Positions 43,392-51,071 of a DNA stretch of 64,000 nucleotides are shown here, piece after piece (positions within the stretch are counted from its first letter, which is position 1; every line of letters begins with the position of its first letter). The notes beneath the pieces were generated by a model. That model searched no databases, was not told where the DNA came from, and saw nothing but the letters and a program-made list of their open reading frames with translations. The DNA comes from Cupriavidus sp. D384 (GTDB taxonomy: Bacteria; Pseudomonadota; Gammaproteobacteria; Burkholderiales; Burkholderiaceae), in contig NZ_BBQI01000095.1 of the NCBI RefSeq assembly GCF_001652915.1, forward strand, positions 62,001 through 126,000, in the 5' to 3' direction. The translations under genes were made by a program, and so were the position numbers.

Positions 43392-44633
43392 TCAGACCAG
43401 CGTCACGCGCGCAAAGCGGCGCTTGCCCACCTGCACGACGTAAGTGCCGGCTGCCACCTTGACCGCCTTGTCGCTGACGGTCTCGCCATCGATCTTCACG
43501 CCGCCCTGCTCGATATTGCGGTTGGCCTCCGACGTCGACGGCACCAGGTTGGCCTGCTTGAGCAGCTGGCCGATGCCCAGCGGCGCGCCTTCCAGCGTCA
43601 CGGCGGGGATGTCGTCGGGAATGCCGCCCTTGGCGCGGTGGTTGAAGGCGTCGAGCGCAGCCTCTGCAGCCGCCTGGCTGTGGAAGCGTGCGACAATTTC
43701 CTGCGCCAGCAACACCTTGCAGTCGCGCGGGTTACGGCCCGCGGCGATTTCTTCCTTCATCAGATCGATCTCGCTCATCGGGCGGAACGACAGCAGCGTG
43801 AAGTACTGCCACATCAGGTCGTCCGAGATGCTCATCAGCTTGCCGAACATATCGTTCGGGGCCTCGGTCACGCCGATGTAGTTGTTCTTGGACTTCGACA
43901 TCTTCTCGACGCCGTCCAGTCCCACCAGCAGCGGCATGGTCAGGATGCACTGCGACTCCTGGCCGTACTCCTTCTGCAGCTCGCGTCCCACCAGCAGGTT
44001 GAACTTCTGGTCGGTGCCGCCCAGCTCGAGATCGGACTTCAGCGCCACCGAATCGTAGCCCTGCATGAGTGGATAAAGGAACTCATGGACCGAAATCGGA
44101 ATCCCAGACCGGAACCGTTTGGTGAAGTCGTCGCGCTCCATCATGCGGGCCACCGTATATTTGGCTGCCAGCTGGATCATGCCGCGCGCGCCGAGCGGGT
44201 CGCACCACTCGCTGTTGTAGCGGATTTCGGTCTTCGCCGGATCGAGCACCAGGCTCGCCTGCTTGTAGTAGGTCTGGGCGTTGGCCTCGATCTGTTCGCG
44301 GGTGAGCGGCGGGCGGGTCGAATTGCGACCGGACGGATCGCCGATCGTCGACGTGAAATCGCCGATCAGGAAGATCACCTGGTGGCCCAGGTCCTGGAGC
44401 TGACGCAGCTTGTTCAGCACCACGGTGTGCCCGAGATGGATGTCGGGTGCCGTGGGATCCAGGCCCAGCTTGATGCGCAACGGCACACCGGTCGCTTCGC
44501 TGCGCGCGAGCTTCTGGAGCCACTCGGATTCAACCAGCAGCTCGTCGCAACCGCGCTTGGTGATCTCCAGGGCGCGCATCACCGACGGCGTAAGTGGATA
44601 ATTGGGCGCAGCGGCCGAGGACACTTCACTCAT
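43392..44633 (-). CDS. tyrS: Tyrosine-tRNA ligase
   Basis: Class I synthetase, 413 residues, of the TyrRS subgroup with KMSKS-proximal insertions. HIGH-type motif DIHLGHTVVLNKLR, Tyr-binding GGTDQKFNLLVGREL, KMSKS as EKMSKSKNNYIGV and a C-terminal S4 RNA-binding domain (GGVKIDGETVSDKA). First gene of the minus-strand tyrS-dtd-PEBP-phosphatase group; divergent from the M23 peptidase gene. Confidence 0.96.
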   Translation of the reverse strand: MSEVSSAAAPNYPLTPSVMRALEITKRGCDELLVESEWLQKLARSEATGVPLRIKLGLDPTAPDIHLGHTVVLNKLRQLQDLGHQVIFLIGDFTSTIGDPSGRNSTRPPLTREQIEANAQTYYKQASLVLDPAKTEIRYNSEWCDPLGARGMIQLAAKYTVARMMERDDFTKRFRSGIPISVHEFLYPLMQGYDSVALKSDLELGGTDQKFNLLVGRELQKEYGQESQCILTMPLLVGLDGVEKMSKSKNNYIGVTEAPNDMFGKLMSISDDLMWQYFTLLSFRPMSEIDLMKEEIAAGRNPRDCKVLLAQEIVARFHSQAAAEAALDAFNHRAKGGIPDDIPAVTLEGAPLGIGQLLKQANLVPSTSEANRNIEQGGVKIDGETVSDKAVKVAAGTYVVQVGKRRFARVTLV

Positions 44634-44690
44634 GACGTAAGTCTTTGAAATCTATAAGGAAACTGCGACGGACGACCAGAGCCGTTCTGG

Positions 44691-44696
44691 TATAAT
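44691..44696 (+). promoter_or_regulatory. Consensus -10 (TATAAT) upstream of the M23 peptidase gene
   Basis: TATAAT followed by CCGCGC in the tyrS/M23 divergent gap, about 150 bases before the ATG at 44850. No good -35. Confidence 0.5.
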
Positions 44697-44849
44697 CCGC
44701 GCTTCGTGCCTGACGGGTCTTCCGTCGGCAAACCGCCACTCCAGGCGGCAATCAGACAATGCCCGCACCGCACCTCGGGGGAGGAAGGCAGACGAGAGAT
44801 ATCGTCGCGGCGACGGCCTTGGCAATACCGAAAGCTTGAATTCTACGTG

Positions 44850-46244
44850 ATGTGGTCTAGTCTCCGCGAAGTTTTCGCGCGCGAGCTGGTGGTCCTTGTT
44901 GACCCTACGAATCCCCAGCATACGCGCCGCCGCAAGCAGTTGACCGTTGCCGTCGGCACGGTCTTTACGCTTGGCATGGCGGCTGCGATGGGCGTTGCCC
45001 CCCGCAACGCCTACGATGATCCGCTCGCCCCGCGCGTGCTGCAGCCGCTGCGCATGCCCGACGTCCGCAAGCAGCTCGAACAGTTGACCGAGGTCGACGG
45101 CAACAGCGTCTACGTGCGCCAGGAACGCATGCAGCGCGGCGACACCATCGCCACGCTGCTGCGCCGTCTTGGCGTGGAAGATCCCGACGCGCAGTCCTTT
45201 ATCCTCAAGAATCCCACCGCCCGCGGGCTGTTCAGCCTGAACCCCGGCCAGACCGTGCAGGCCGAGATCGACGACAGCAACCTGCTGGTGTCGCTGCAGG
45301 CCAACCTGGGCGGCGACGCCGCTGCGTCCCGCGAACTGGTGGTCGAGCGCGTGGCGCCGGCCAGGGAAGGCGGCGACTATTCGTACAAGGCCCGCATCGC
45401 CACGGTCGACAACGACCTGCACTACGAAATGGCGTCGGGCGCCATCGACGCCAATGGCTTCTTCAAGTCGATGGACGCGGCCAACGTGCCCGACGAAGTG
45501 GTCAGCCAGATGATCTCGATCTTCTCGGGCGTAATCGACTTCCACCACGACATTGCGCGCGGCGACCGCTTCCGTATCGTCTACGAAGCCGGCTTCCGCG
45601 ACGGCGCATTCGTGCGCAACGGCCGCGTGGTGGCGATCGAGCTGATCAACCGCAACACGCTGTACCAGGCGCTGTGGTATTCGCCGGACGATGGCGAGCC
45701 GGGGGCCTACTACACGTTCGACGGCCGCAGCATGAAGCGCCCGTTCCTGCGTTCGCCGGTGGAATTCTCGCGCGTGTCGTCGGGTTTCGGCGGCCGCGAC
45801 CATCCGCTGCACCACAAGTGGGCGCAGCACAAGGGCGTGGACTTCGCCGCGCCGCAGGGCACCAAGGTGCTGGCGTCGGGCGAAGGCACGGTCGACTTCG
45901 TCGGCCAGCAGAACGGCTATGGCAACATCATCGTGCTGCAGCACGCGGGCGGGTATTCGACGTACTACGCCCACCTGTCCGGCTTTGCTGGCATCCGCGA
46001 GGGGCAGCACGTGAGCCAGGGCCAGGTGATCGGCTACGTGGGCTCCACGGGCTGGGCCACCGGGCCGCACCTGCACTACGAGTTCCGCTATAACGACGTG
46101 CCGCAGAACCCGCTGACCACGACACTGATGGAAGCGCCGACGCTGACCGGCAAGTCGCGCGCAGAATTCCTGACCTACACGAGCGCCATGCTGAGCCGCA
46201 TCAACCTGCTGCGCACCTACAACGTTCTGACCGCCAGCAACTGA
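44850..46244 (+). CDS. MepM-like M23 peptidoglycan endopeptidase
   Basis: 464-residue envelope protein. A short cytoplasmic N-terminus (RRRKQ) precedes one hydrophobic anchor (LTVAVGTVFTLGMAAAMG), then a LysM/OapA-like region and regulatory domain, and a C-terminal LytM domain with Zn ligands in AQHKGVDFAAPQGT and GPHLHYEFRYN and the strand HAGGYSTYYAHLS between. Such enzymes cleave D-Ala-mDAP crosslinks to allow sacculus growth. Start ATG 44850 (MWSSLREVF); a GTG three bases earlier is possible. anmK follows 3 bases after the stop, tying hydrolysis to recycling. Confidence 0.92.
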   Translation: MWSSLREVFARELVVLVDPTNPQHTRRRKQLTVAVGTVFTLGMAAAMGVAPRNAYDDPLAPRVLQPLRMPDVRKQLEQLTEVDGNSVYVRQERMQRGDTIATLLRRLGVEDPDAQSFILKNPTARGLFSLNPGQTVQAEIDDSNLLVSLQANLGGDAAASRELVVERVAPAREGGDYSYKARIATVDNDLHYEMASGAIDANGFFKSMDAANVPDEVVSQMISIFSGVIDFHHDIARGDRFRIVYEAGFRDGAFVRNGRVVAIELINRNTLYQALWYSPDDGEPGAYYTFDGRSMKRPFLRSPVEFSRVSSGFGGRDHPLHHKWAQHKGVDFAAPQGTKVLASGEGTVDFVGQQNGYGNIIVLQHAGGYSTYYAHLSGFAGIREGQHVSQGQVIGYVGSTGWATGPHLHYEFRYNDVPQNPLTTTLMEAPTLTGKSRAEFLTYTSAMLSRINLLRTYNVLTASN

Positions 46245-46247
46245 TCC

Positions 46248-47387
46248 ATGTCCATGTCTCCGGTGTCCAGCGACTGCTATATCGGCCTGATGTCGGGCAC
46301 CAGCATGGACGGCGCGGACGGCGTGCTGGTGGATTTTTCCGGCGCGCACCCCGCGGTGCTGGCCGCCGCCCACGCGCCGTTCCCGCCGGCATTGCGCGAG
46401 GCGTTCGGCGCGCTGCAGCAGCCCGGTGAAGACGAGATCCATCGCGAGGCCATGGCCGCCAACGGGCTGGCGCGCGTCTATGCCGCGTGCGTGGGCGAAC
46501 TGCTGCGCCTGGCCGATGTCGCGCCGGGGCATGTCACCGCCATCGGCGCGCACGGGCAGACCATCCGCCATCGTCCCGGGCTGTATGACGGGACCGGCTA
46601 TACGCGCCAGACCCAGCATCCGGCCCTGCTGGCCGAGCTGACCGATATCGACGTCGTGGCCGACTTCCGCAGCCGTGATATCGCGGCAGGCGGCCAGGGC
46701 GCGCCGCTTGTGCCGGCCGTGCATGCTGCGCTGTTTGGCGCACGCGACGAAACGCGCGTGGTCTGCAATATCGGCGGTATTTCCAATATCAGCATCCTGC
46801 CGGCCGCCCATTCGGGCCGACCGGTGACCGGTTTCGACTGCGGCCCCGGCAATGCGCTGCTGGACCACTGGGTACAGCAGCATCACGGCCAGCCTTTCGA
46901 CGATCGCGGCGCCTGGGGCGCCAGCGGCAGCATCGACACCGACCTGCTGGCGCGCCTGCTGGCCGAGCCCTACTTCCGCGCCCTGCCGCCCAAAAGCACG
47001 GGACGCGACCTGTTCCATCCGGAATGGCTGCAAGCCGTGCTGGACAGCCTGCCCCGGCAGATTGCGGCCGCCGACGTGCAGGCGACGCTGGCCACGCTGA
47101 CGGCCACGGCCATCGCCCAGGACGTGCGGACGCATGCCGGTAATGCCCAGCGCCTGATTGTCTGCGGTGGCGGAGCGCGTAACGACTACCTGATGGCGAC
47201 GCTGGGCCAGTTGCTGCCGGGGATCACGGTGCAGACCAGCGAGGATTTCGGCGTACCGGTATCGCAGGTGGAAGCCATCGCCTTTGCCTGGCTGGCGCGA
47301 CAGTGCGTACGCCGGGCACCGGGGAACGTGCCGACGGTCACGGGCGCAGCGGGGCCGCGCGTGCTGGGCGCGATCTATCCGCGCTGA
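46248..47387 (+). CDS. anmK: Anhydro-N-acetylmuramic acid kinase
   Basis: Recycling enzyme that cleaves and phosphorylates 1,6-anhydro-MurNAc to MurNAc-6-phosphate. 379 residues; begins YIGLMSGTSMDGADGVLVDF, with ATP-binding GAHGQTIRH, catalytic-region VADFRSRDIAAGGQGAPL, NIGGISNIS, and GFDCGPGNALLD. Translationally linked to the M23 endopeptidase gene (3-base gap). Together with amgK and murU at 26-29 kb it provides most of the MurNAc salvage pathway. An ATG at 46254 is an alternative start. Confidence 0.96.
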   Translation: MSMSPVSSDCYIGLMSGTSMDGADGVLVDFSGAHPAVLAAAHAPFPPALREAFGALQQPGEDEIHREAMAANGLARVYAACVGELLRLADVAPGHVTAIGAHGQTIRHRPGLYDGTGYTRQTQHPALLAELTDIDVVADFRSRDIAAGGQGAPLVPAVHAALFGARDETRVVCNIGGISNISILPAAHSGRPVTGFDCGPGNALLDHWVQQHHGQPFDDRGAWGASGSIDTDLLARLLAEPYFRALPPKSTGRDLFHPEWLQAVLDSLPRQIAAADVQATLATLTATAIAQDVRTHAGNAQRLIVCGGGARNDYLMATLGQLLPGITVQTSEDFGVPVSQVEAIAFAWLARQCVRRAPGNVPTVTGAAGPRVLGAIYPR

Positions 47388-47408
47388 CCGCCGGGTCTAC
47401 CGATTGGG

Positions 47409-47446
47409 CCAACAAAAAAGCGCACCGAAGTGCGCTTTTTTGTTGG
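47409..47446. terminator. Bidirectional intrinsic terminator between anmK and erpA
   Basis: Perfect 17-base arms (CCAACAAAAAAGCGCAC and its complement) around CGAA, giving a T-run on both strands. It serves convergent anmK (+) and erpA (-). Confidence 0.93.
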
Positions 47447-47460
47447 CGAGGCTGGAACGC

Positions 47461-47829
47461 TCAGACCGAGAACGACGAGCCGCAACCGCAGGTGGTCGAG
47501 GCATTCGGGTTCTTGATCACGAACTGTGCGCCGTTGATGTCTTCCTTGTAGTCGATCTCGGCGCCCACCAGGTACTGGTAGCTCATCGAGTCGATCAACA
47601 GGGTGACGCCGTTCTTGACCAGCGTCGTGTCGTCTTCATTGACGTCTTCATCGAAGGTGAAGCCGTACTGGAAGCCGGAGCAACCGCCGCCCTGCACGAA
47701 CACGCGCAGCTTCAGCTCGGCATTGCCCTCTTCCTCGATCAGCTGCTTGACCTTGTCGGCGGCGCTGTCGGTAAAGACGAACGGTGCCGGCATTTCCTCG
47801 GTAACAGGTGCCTCTGCGACTGCGTTCAT
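47461..47829 (-). CDS. erpA: Iron-sulfur cluster insertion protein ErpA
   Basis: A-type carrier delivering [4Fe-4S] clusters, for instance to IspG/IspH. 122 residues; conserved cysteines in GGGCSGFQYG and the C-terminal CGCGSSFSV. The N-terminus is ~10 residues longer than in E. coli (MNAVAEAPVTEEMPAPF). GGAG is 8 bases before the ATG. Monocistronic or co-transcribed with the upstream bactofilin gene. Confidence 0.96.
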   Translation of the reverse strand: MNAVAEAPVTEEMPAPFVFTDSAADKVKQLIEEEGNAELKLRVFVQGGGCSGFQYGFTFDEDVNEDDTTLVKNGVTLLIDSMSYQYLVGAEIDYKEDINGAQFVIKNPNASTTCGCGSSFSV

Positions 47830-47928
47830 GGGGAATTCTCCTGGTTAGATACGCCCGTATTCTAAGCGCTACTCACAAATCGTGCCGAAGCCCTTTGTTT
47901 TCAAGGGGCTCTGGGCGGGTGCGTCACC

Positions 47929-48417
47929 TCAAGCCGGCACGCTCGCGCCGTCGGGCGCCTTGTCATCCACGATATCGGCTTCCGCCTGCGCTTCCACGTC
48001 CTTGGCCTGCTCTTCCTTTACCTCGGCGGGCGGCACATGGTTCGGCAGGGCGCGGATTTCAGCTTGCACCAGCGGCACCAGCCGCCCTTCCACGATAGCG
48101 CCCTGATGCATTTCCAGCGCCGCATAACGCACTTCGCCATAGACGCGCGCGTGCGGTTGCAGTTCGAGCAACTCGGCCGCATGCACCGGGCCGGTGACGG
48201 TGCCATTCAGGATCAGGTGATCCACGCGCACTTCGCCCTCGACCACACCTTTCTCGCTGATCACGAGCATGCTCGATTTGCCTTCGGCGGCCACGACGTT
48301 GCCACGCACGCGACCGTCCAGACGCAAGCCCCCGGAAAAGGTCACATCGCCTTCGATGGCGGCATCCTGCCCAACCAGCGTATCGATGGACAGACCCTTC
48401 TTCTTCGAAAACAGCAT
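47929..48417 (-). CDS. Bactofilin family protein
   Basis: 162 residues forming the DUF583 right-handed beta-helix of bactofilins, polymers used in cell shape and polar organisation. Regular turns are visible: AAIEGDVTFSGGLRLDGRVRGNV, MLVISEKGVVEGEVRVDHLILNG, YGEVRYAALEMHQGAIVEGRLV. The short N-terminus (MLFSKKKGLSI) is a typical membrane-interacting tail and the C-terminus is acidic/Ala-rich and disordered. GGGGAGT precedes the ATG. The coiled-coil membrane protein gene ends 24 bases upstream, so they form one unit. Confidence 0.92.
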   Translation of the reverse strand: MLFSKKKGLSIDTLVGQDAAIEGDVTFSGGLRLDGRVRGNVVAAEGKSSMLVISEKGVVEGEVRVDHLILNGTVTGPVHAAELLELQPHARVYGEVRYAALEMHQGAIVEGRLVPLVQAEIRALPNHVPPAEVKEEQAKDVEAQAEADIVDDKAPDGASVPA

Positions 48418-48441
48418 GTTGTACTCCCCTTTTTGCGCGTA

Positions 48442-49278
48442 CTACGGCGTCGCGGTCTGCATCGTCCGGACCTGGCCGTTCTGGACAATGCGAACCGATA
48501 CGGCGCGGACTTCGGCGTCCTGCGGAATCGCCAGGTCGCCTTCGATGCGTTGATAATGCTTCAGCCGGATGGCCGGCAGCGGCGCATCGCCCGCCTGCGG
48601 CAACAACAGGGTTAACGGCTTGCCGTGCCGATTCCCCGAAATTGTGAACTGCACTTCACCCTTGAATTCGGGCTGCTCGACAAACGCCTTCGACCCGCCC
48701 TGCATGACGAGCAACCGGTAGTGCAAGGCGCGGGGCTGGGTTTCGTCCAGTGCCACACGAAAGCTGCGCACATGGATGCCGGAGGTATCTCCCGACGCCG
48801 GCAGCAATGACTCGAAGAATCCCAGATCTTCCTTCAACTGCGCCACTTCGGCCTCGGCCGCCTTGACCTGCTCGGCCATACGCTGCTGCGCGGTGCTGGC
48901 CATCTGTAACTGCGCCTCGGCGGTGTTGGCACTTCTCCGCAGGCTGTCGCGCTCCGTGGACACTTCGGCAAACTGCTGGCGCAACAGGTCGTGAGCCGAA
49001 GCCAGATCGGCGTCGATCCCACGTGGCGGCGCGGAGCGGCGCCCGGCCTCGTACGCCGACACCCCCGCCACGGCCCCCGCAACTGCCACGAGTACGGCCA
49101 CGAACAGCCAATTCCGCCAGGGGCGGTGCGTCCGGACAATGGCCCGCGCCGCACGCAACCTGCCGCGCGGACGCAGCGGCCGGTACTTCACCCCCATCGC
49201 GGCATCCACCCCGAAATGCTGTGACCCATCGTCTATCCCCCAATCCGCAGGCCCGTGATTGTATCGCCGGGTGAACAT
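48442..49278 (-). CDS. Single-pass membrane protein with coiled coil (DUF6776-like)
   Basis: 278 residues from ATG 49278 (a TTG at 49308 or ATG at 49197 are other in-frame starts). A basic N-terminus (RPRGRLRAARAIVRTHRPWR) precedes one membrane helix (WLFVAVLVAVAGAVAGVSAYEAG), then a ~60-residue coiled coil (LLRQQFAEVSTERDSLRR to AEVAQLKEDLGFFESLLP) and a C-terminal beta-rich domain (GIHVRSFRVALDE, LPAIRLKHYQRIEGDL). The fold resembles the betaproteobacterial family of proteins of unknown function next to bactofilins. It probably forms an inner-membrane partner for the bactofilin polymer; this is inference from gene order. Confidence 0.78.
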   Translation of the reverse strand: MFTRRYNHGPADWGIDDGSQHFGVDAAMGVKYRPLRPRGRLRAARAIVRTHRPWRNWLFVAVLVAVAGAVAGVSAYEAGRRSAPPRGIDADLASAHDLLRQQFAEVSTERDSLRRSANTAEAQLQMASTAQQRMAEQVKAAEAEVAQLKEDLGFFESLLPASGDTSGIHVRSFRVALDETQPRALHYRLLVMQGGSKAFVEQPEFKGEVQFTISGNRHGKPLTLLLPQAGDAPLPAIRLKHYQRIEGDLAIPQDAEVRAVSVRIVQNGQVRTMQTATP

Positions 49279-49361
49279 TGCGCGAATGAAAAGTGTAAGA
49301 AATGGCAAGCGTGCACCAGGGATGCGACAGTCGTGCGCGCGGGTTACGCAGGCGACAGGCG

Positions 49362-49395
49362 AAAAAAAACCGCACGACGAATCGTGCGGCTTTTT
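49362..49395. terminator. Terminator downstream of rpsI
   Basis: CCGCACGA-CGAA-TCGTGCGG; read on the minus strand it is followed by eight T's, ideal for the rplM-rpsI transcript. On the plus strand CTTTTT follows, so it may work both ways. Confidence 0.9.
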
Positions 49396-49437
49396 GGGCT
49401 GCCAGACCTGGCGAGGCCAGATCCAGACAACGGCGAA

Positions 49438-49830
49438 TTAACGCTTCGAGAACTGCTTCCGGCGACGTGCCTTGTGCAGACCGACCTTCTTACGTTCGAC
49501 TTCACGAGCGTCACGCGTAACGTAGCCAGCCTTCGACAGGGCCGACTTCAGCGTTGCATCGTAGTCGATCAGGGCGCGGGTGATGCCGTGGCGAACAGCA
49601 CCGGCCTGGCCGGTTTCACCACCACCGGTCACGTTGACCTTGATGTCGAACGTTTCGGCGTGAGCGGTCAGTTCCAGCGGCTGGCGCACGATCATCAGCG
49701 AGGTTTCGCGAGCGAAATACTCTTTGATGGGCTTGCCGTTGACGATGATGTCGCCCTTGCCCGACTTGATGAAGACACGAGCCACAGCGCTCTTGCGGCG
49801 GCCAGTACCGTAATTCCAGTTACCGATCAT
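49438..49830 (-). CDS. rpsI: 30S ribosomal protein S9
   Basis: 130 residues; begins WNYGTGRRKSAVARVF and ends KARRRKQFSKR, the basic tail that reaches the ribosomal P site. Downstream gene of the rplM-rpsI pair, 14 bases after rplM. Confidence 0.98.
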   Translation of the reverse strand: MIGNWNYGTGRRKSAVARVFIKSGKGDIIVNGKPIKEYFARETSLMIVRQPLELTAHAETFDIKVNVTGGGETGQAGAVRHGITRALIDYDATLKSALSKAGYVTRDAREVERKKVGLHKARRRKQFSKR

Positions 49831-49844
49831 GGATATTGGCCCCT

Positions 49845-50273
49845 TTAGATTTCCAGCACCTTGGGCTGCTGTGCGCTATGCGGATGCTCGCCTTCGGCAT
49901 AAACCTTCAGCTTCTTGATCATCGCGTAGCCCAGCGGACCCTTCGGCAGCATGCCCTTGACAGCCTTTTCCAGGGCGCGGCCCGGGAAACGTTGCTGCAT
50001 CTTGCCGAACGTGGTTTCGTAGATACCGCCCGGGTAGCCCGAGTGACGGTAGTACTTCTTGTCCTGTTCCTTGGTACCCGTCACGCGCAGTTTGGCTGCA
50101 TTGACGATGATGATGAAATCACCGGTGTCGACGTGAGGAGTGAATTCCGGCTTGTGCTTGCCGCGCAGTCGGCGTGCCACTTCGCTGGCAACACGGCCGA
50201 GGACCTTGTCCGTCGCGTCAATCACGTACCAGTCGCGCTTTACCTCTGCAGGCTTGGCGGAAAAGGTCTTCAT
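49845..50273 (-). CDS. rplM: 50S ribosomal protein L13
   Basis: 142 residues, an early-assembly 50S protein; typical motifs WYVIDATDKVLGRVAS, DTGDFIIIVNAAKL, RMQQRFPGRALEKAVKGMLPKGPLG (visible in part as PGRALEKAVKGMLPKG). AGGAAAA precedes the ATG. A ~140-base leader follows its promoter and holds a CCTGC/GCAGG hairpin; L13 autoregulates this operon in E. coli, so a similar control may exist, but I cannot show it. Confidence 0.98.
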   Translation of the reverse strand: MKTFSAKPAEVKRDWYVIDATDKVLGRVASEVARRLRGKHKPEFTPHVDTGDFIIIVNAAKLRVTGTKEQDKKYYRHSGYPGGIYETTFGKMQQRFPGRALEKAVKGMLPKGPLGYAMIKKLKVYAEGEHPHSAQQPKVLEI

Positions 50274-50422
50274 GATTTTTTCCTGATTTTGAAAAATGCC
50301 CGAGGTGACGGTCGCCGTTTTAGCGTCCTGTCAGCGGCCGGCCCTTTGGACCTGGCCTTCCTGCTTGTATTTGCAGGCTCTCCCTGAATCTTTTTCCGGG
50401 GGCAATGACCGGAAAGCCGACG

Positions 50423-50452
50423 ATTATACTGGGCGTTCGCGCCATCGCACAA
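50423..50452 (-). promoter_or_regulatory. rplM-rpsI promoter
   Basis: Minus strand TTGTGC, an 18-base spacer and a perfect TATAAT; start expected near 50416, about 140 bases before the rplM ATG. Confidence 0.7.
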
Positions 50453-50529
50453 GCAAAGATGTGGCTTTTCGTCAAGCCGGAGCCCATGTCGACCACGAAA
50501 GTGCCGCGCGCGGCATGTGCGGGATCAGG

Positions 50530-50590
50530 CCGCCCTTGCAGCCGCCCTTGCAACTGCCCTGGCAGCCCCCCTTGGCAGCCACCCTTGCAA
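50530..50590. repeat. Tandem repeat of five 12-13-base units
   Basis: CCGCCCTTGCAG, CCGCCCTTGCAA, CTGCCCTGGCAG, CCCCCCTTGGCAG, CCACCCTTGCAA. They fall between the small-RNA terminator and the rplM promoter. No coding explanation is convincing. Confidence 0.75.
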
Positions 50591-50596
50591 TCGGCG

Positions 50597-50629
50597 AAAA
50601 AAAACCCAAGTCGTATTGGACTTGGGTTT
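50597..50629 (-). terminator. Intrinsic terminator of the predicted small RNA
   Basis: AAACCCAAGTC-N6-GACTTGGGTTT with perfect 11-base arms; on the minus strand eight T's follow. Confidence 0.9.
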
Positions 50630-50771
50630 GAATCCACCAAAGGAGGAGGGTGGAGGAGACACCGGGCGATCGACGGAGCCGGTCATGGCAGGCGGTGCGC
50701 AGAGCGATTCGGGTACGTTACCGGCTTTCGCTTTCGCACTCTGGCGCGCTCATCAGCGCCGTCGTTCGATG
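50597..50771 (-). ncRNA. Predicted ~175-nt small RNA with an anti-Shine-Dalgarno loop
   Basis: Not a known family to me. Bounded by a strong minus-strand promoter (TATAAT at 50778-50783, start near 50771) and an intrinsic terminator (50597-50629). The 5' part has a GCGCU-GAUG-AGCGC hairpin and further GC-rich pairs (CGACGG/CCGUCG, GCCGGU/ACCGGC). Near the 3' end a perfect hairpin CCACC-CUCCUCCUUU-GGUGG (50634-50653) exposes CCUCCUUU, the same octamer as the 3' tail of 16S rRNA, so it could pair with AAAGGAGG ribosome sites. A second loop nearby, GGUG-UCUCCUC-CACC, shows another CUCCUC. Only an 11-codon ORF (starting ATGAGCGCG) lies inside and lacks a ribosome site, so a regulatory RNA is favoured. 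It is read toward, but terminates before, rplM. Existence rests on signals alone. Confidence 0.6.
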
Positions 50772-50777
50772 GATTGA

Positions 50778-50805
50778 ATTATACATACGCCCCTCTCGGA
50801 TGCAA
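50778..50805 (-). promoter_or_regulatory. Promoter of the predicted small RNA
   Basis: Minus strand TTGCAT, a 16-base spacer and a perfect TATAAT; the best match to the sigma-70 consensus seen in the window. Confidence 0.7.
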
Positions 50806-50944
50806 GAAAATTTGCACTACGAAAAGCAATACCATAATACGAAATGCTTCAGGCATCGCCGAACAAGCACCATTACACATATAAATCAATAACTTAAGGC
50901 GACACCAAGCATGGTGCATGGACGCCACACTAGAGGAAACCTTC

Positions 50945-50963
50945 GGATTATTAGGGGTAATCC
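50945..50963. promoter_or_regulatory. Palindrome GGATTA-N7-TAATCC upstream of the OsmC gene
   Basis: Centred about 50 bases before the expected start of the OsmC transcript. It contains ATTA-N7-TAAT, a T-N11-A form often bound by LysR-type regulators. The regulator is unknown. Confidence 0.4.
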
Positions 50964-50992
50964 CGCATCCGGAGCCCACGTGGCGCTTGCCC

Positions 50993-50998
50993 TATACT
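50993..50998 (+). promoter_or_regulatory. Candidate -10 (TATACT) of the OsmC-family gene
   Basis: TATACT 74 bases before the ATG at 51072. -35 weak, compatible with activator-dependent control. Confidence 0.45.
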
Positions 50999-51071
50999 CG
51001 CAGAATGCAAGCAGCACGACGCGCGCCGGCGTGAGCGGAATAACACCATCAGGAAACGAGGAACGAAAAAA

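Larger units (their letters stand above)
50274..51071. other. 798-base intergenic region between rplM and the OsmC-family gene
   Basis: No convincing protein gene. It contains, left to right: the rplM leader and promoter (to 50452), a five-unit 12-base tandem repeat (50530-50590), a predicted small RNA with its own promoter and terminator (minus, 50597-50805), a low-GC patch at about 50771-50900, a GGATTA/TAATCC palindrome (50945-50963) and the OsmC -10 (50993). Confidence 0.7.

Noticed and set aside
44652..47135. 827-codon minus-strand frame over the M23 peptidase and anmK
   Set aside because: Antisense of two well-supported genes, compositionally a shadow.
50320..50640. 106-codon minus frame with QGGLPGQLQGRLQGRP-like repeats
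   Set aside because: Repetition comes from the 12-base tandem repeat; the frame runs through an intrinsic terminator and lacks a ribosome site.
50779..50979. 66-codon minus frame over the low-GC patch
   Set aside because: No ribosome site or pattern; overlaps the sRNA promoter.
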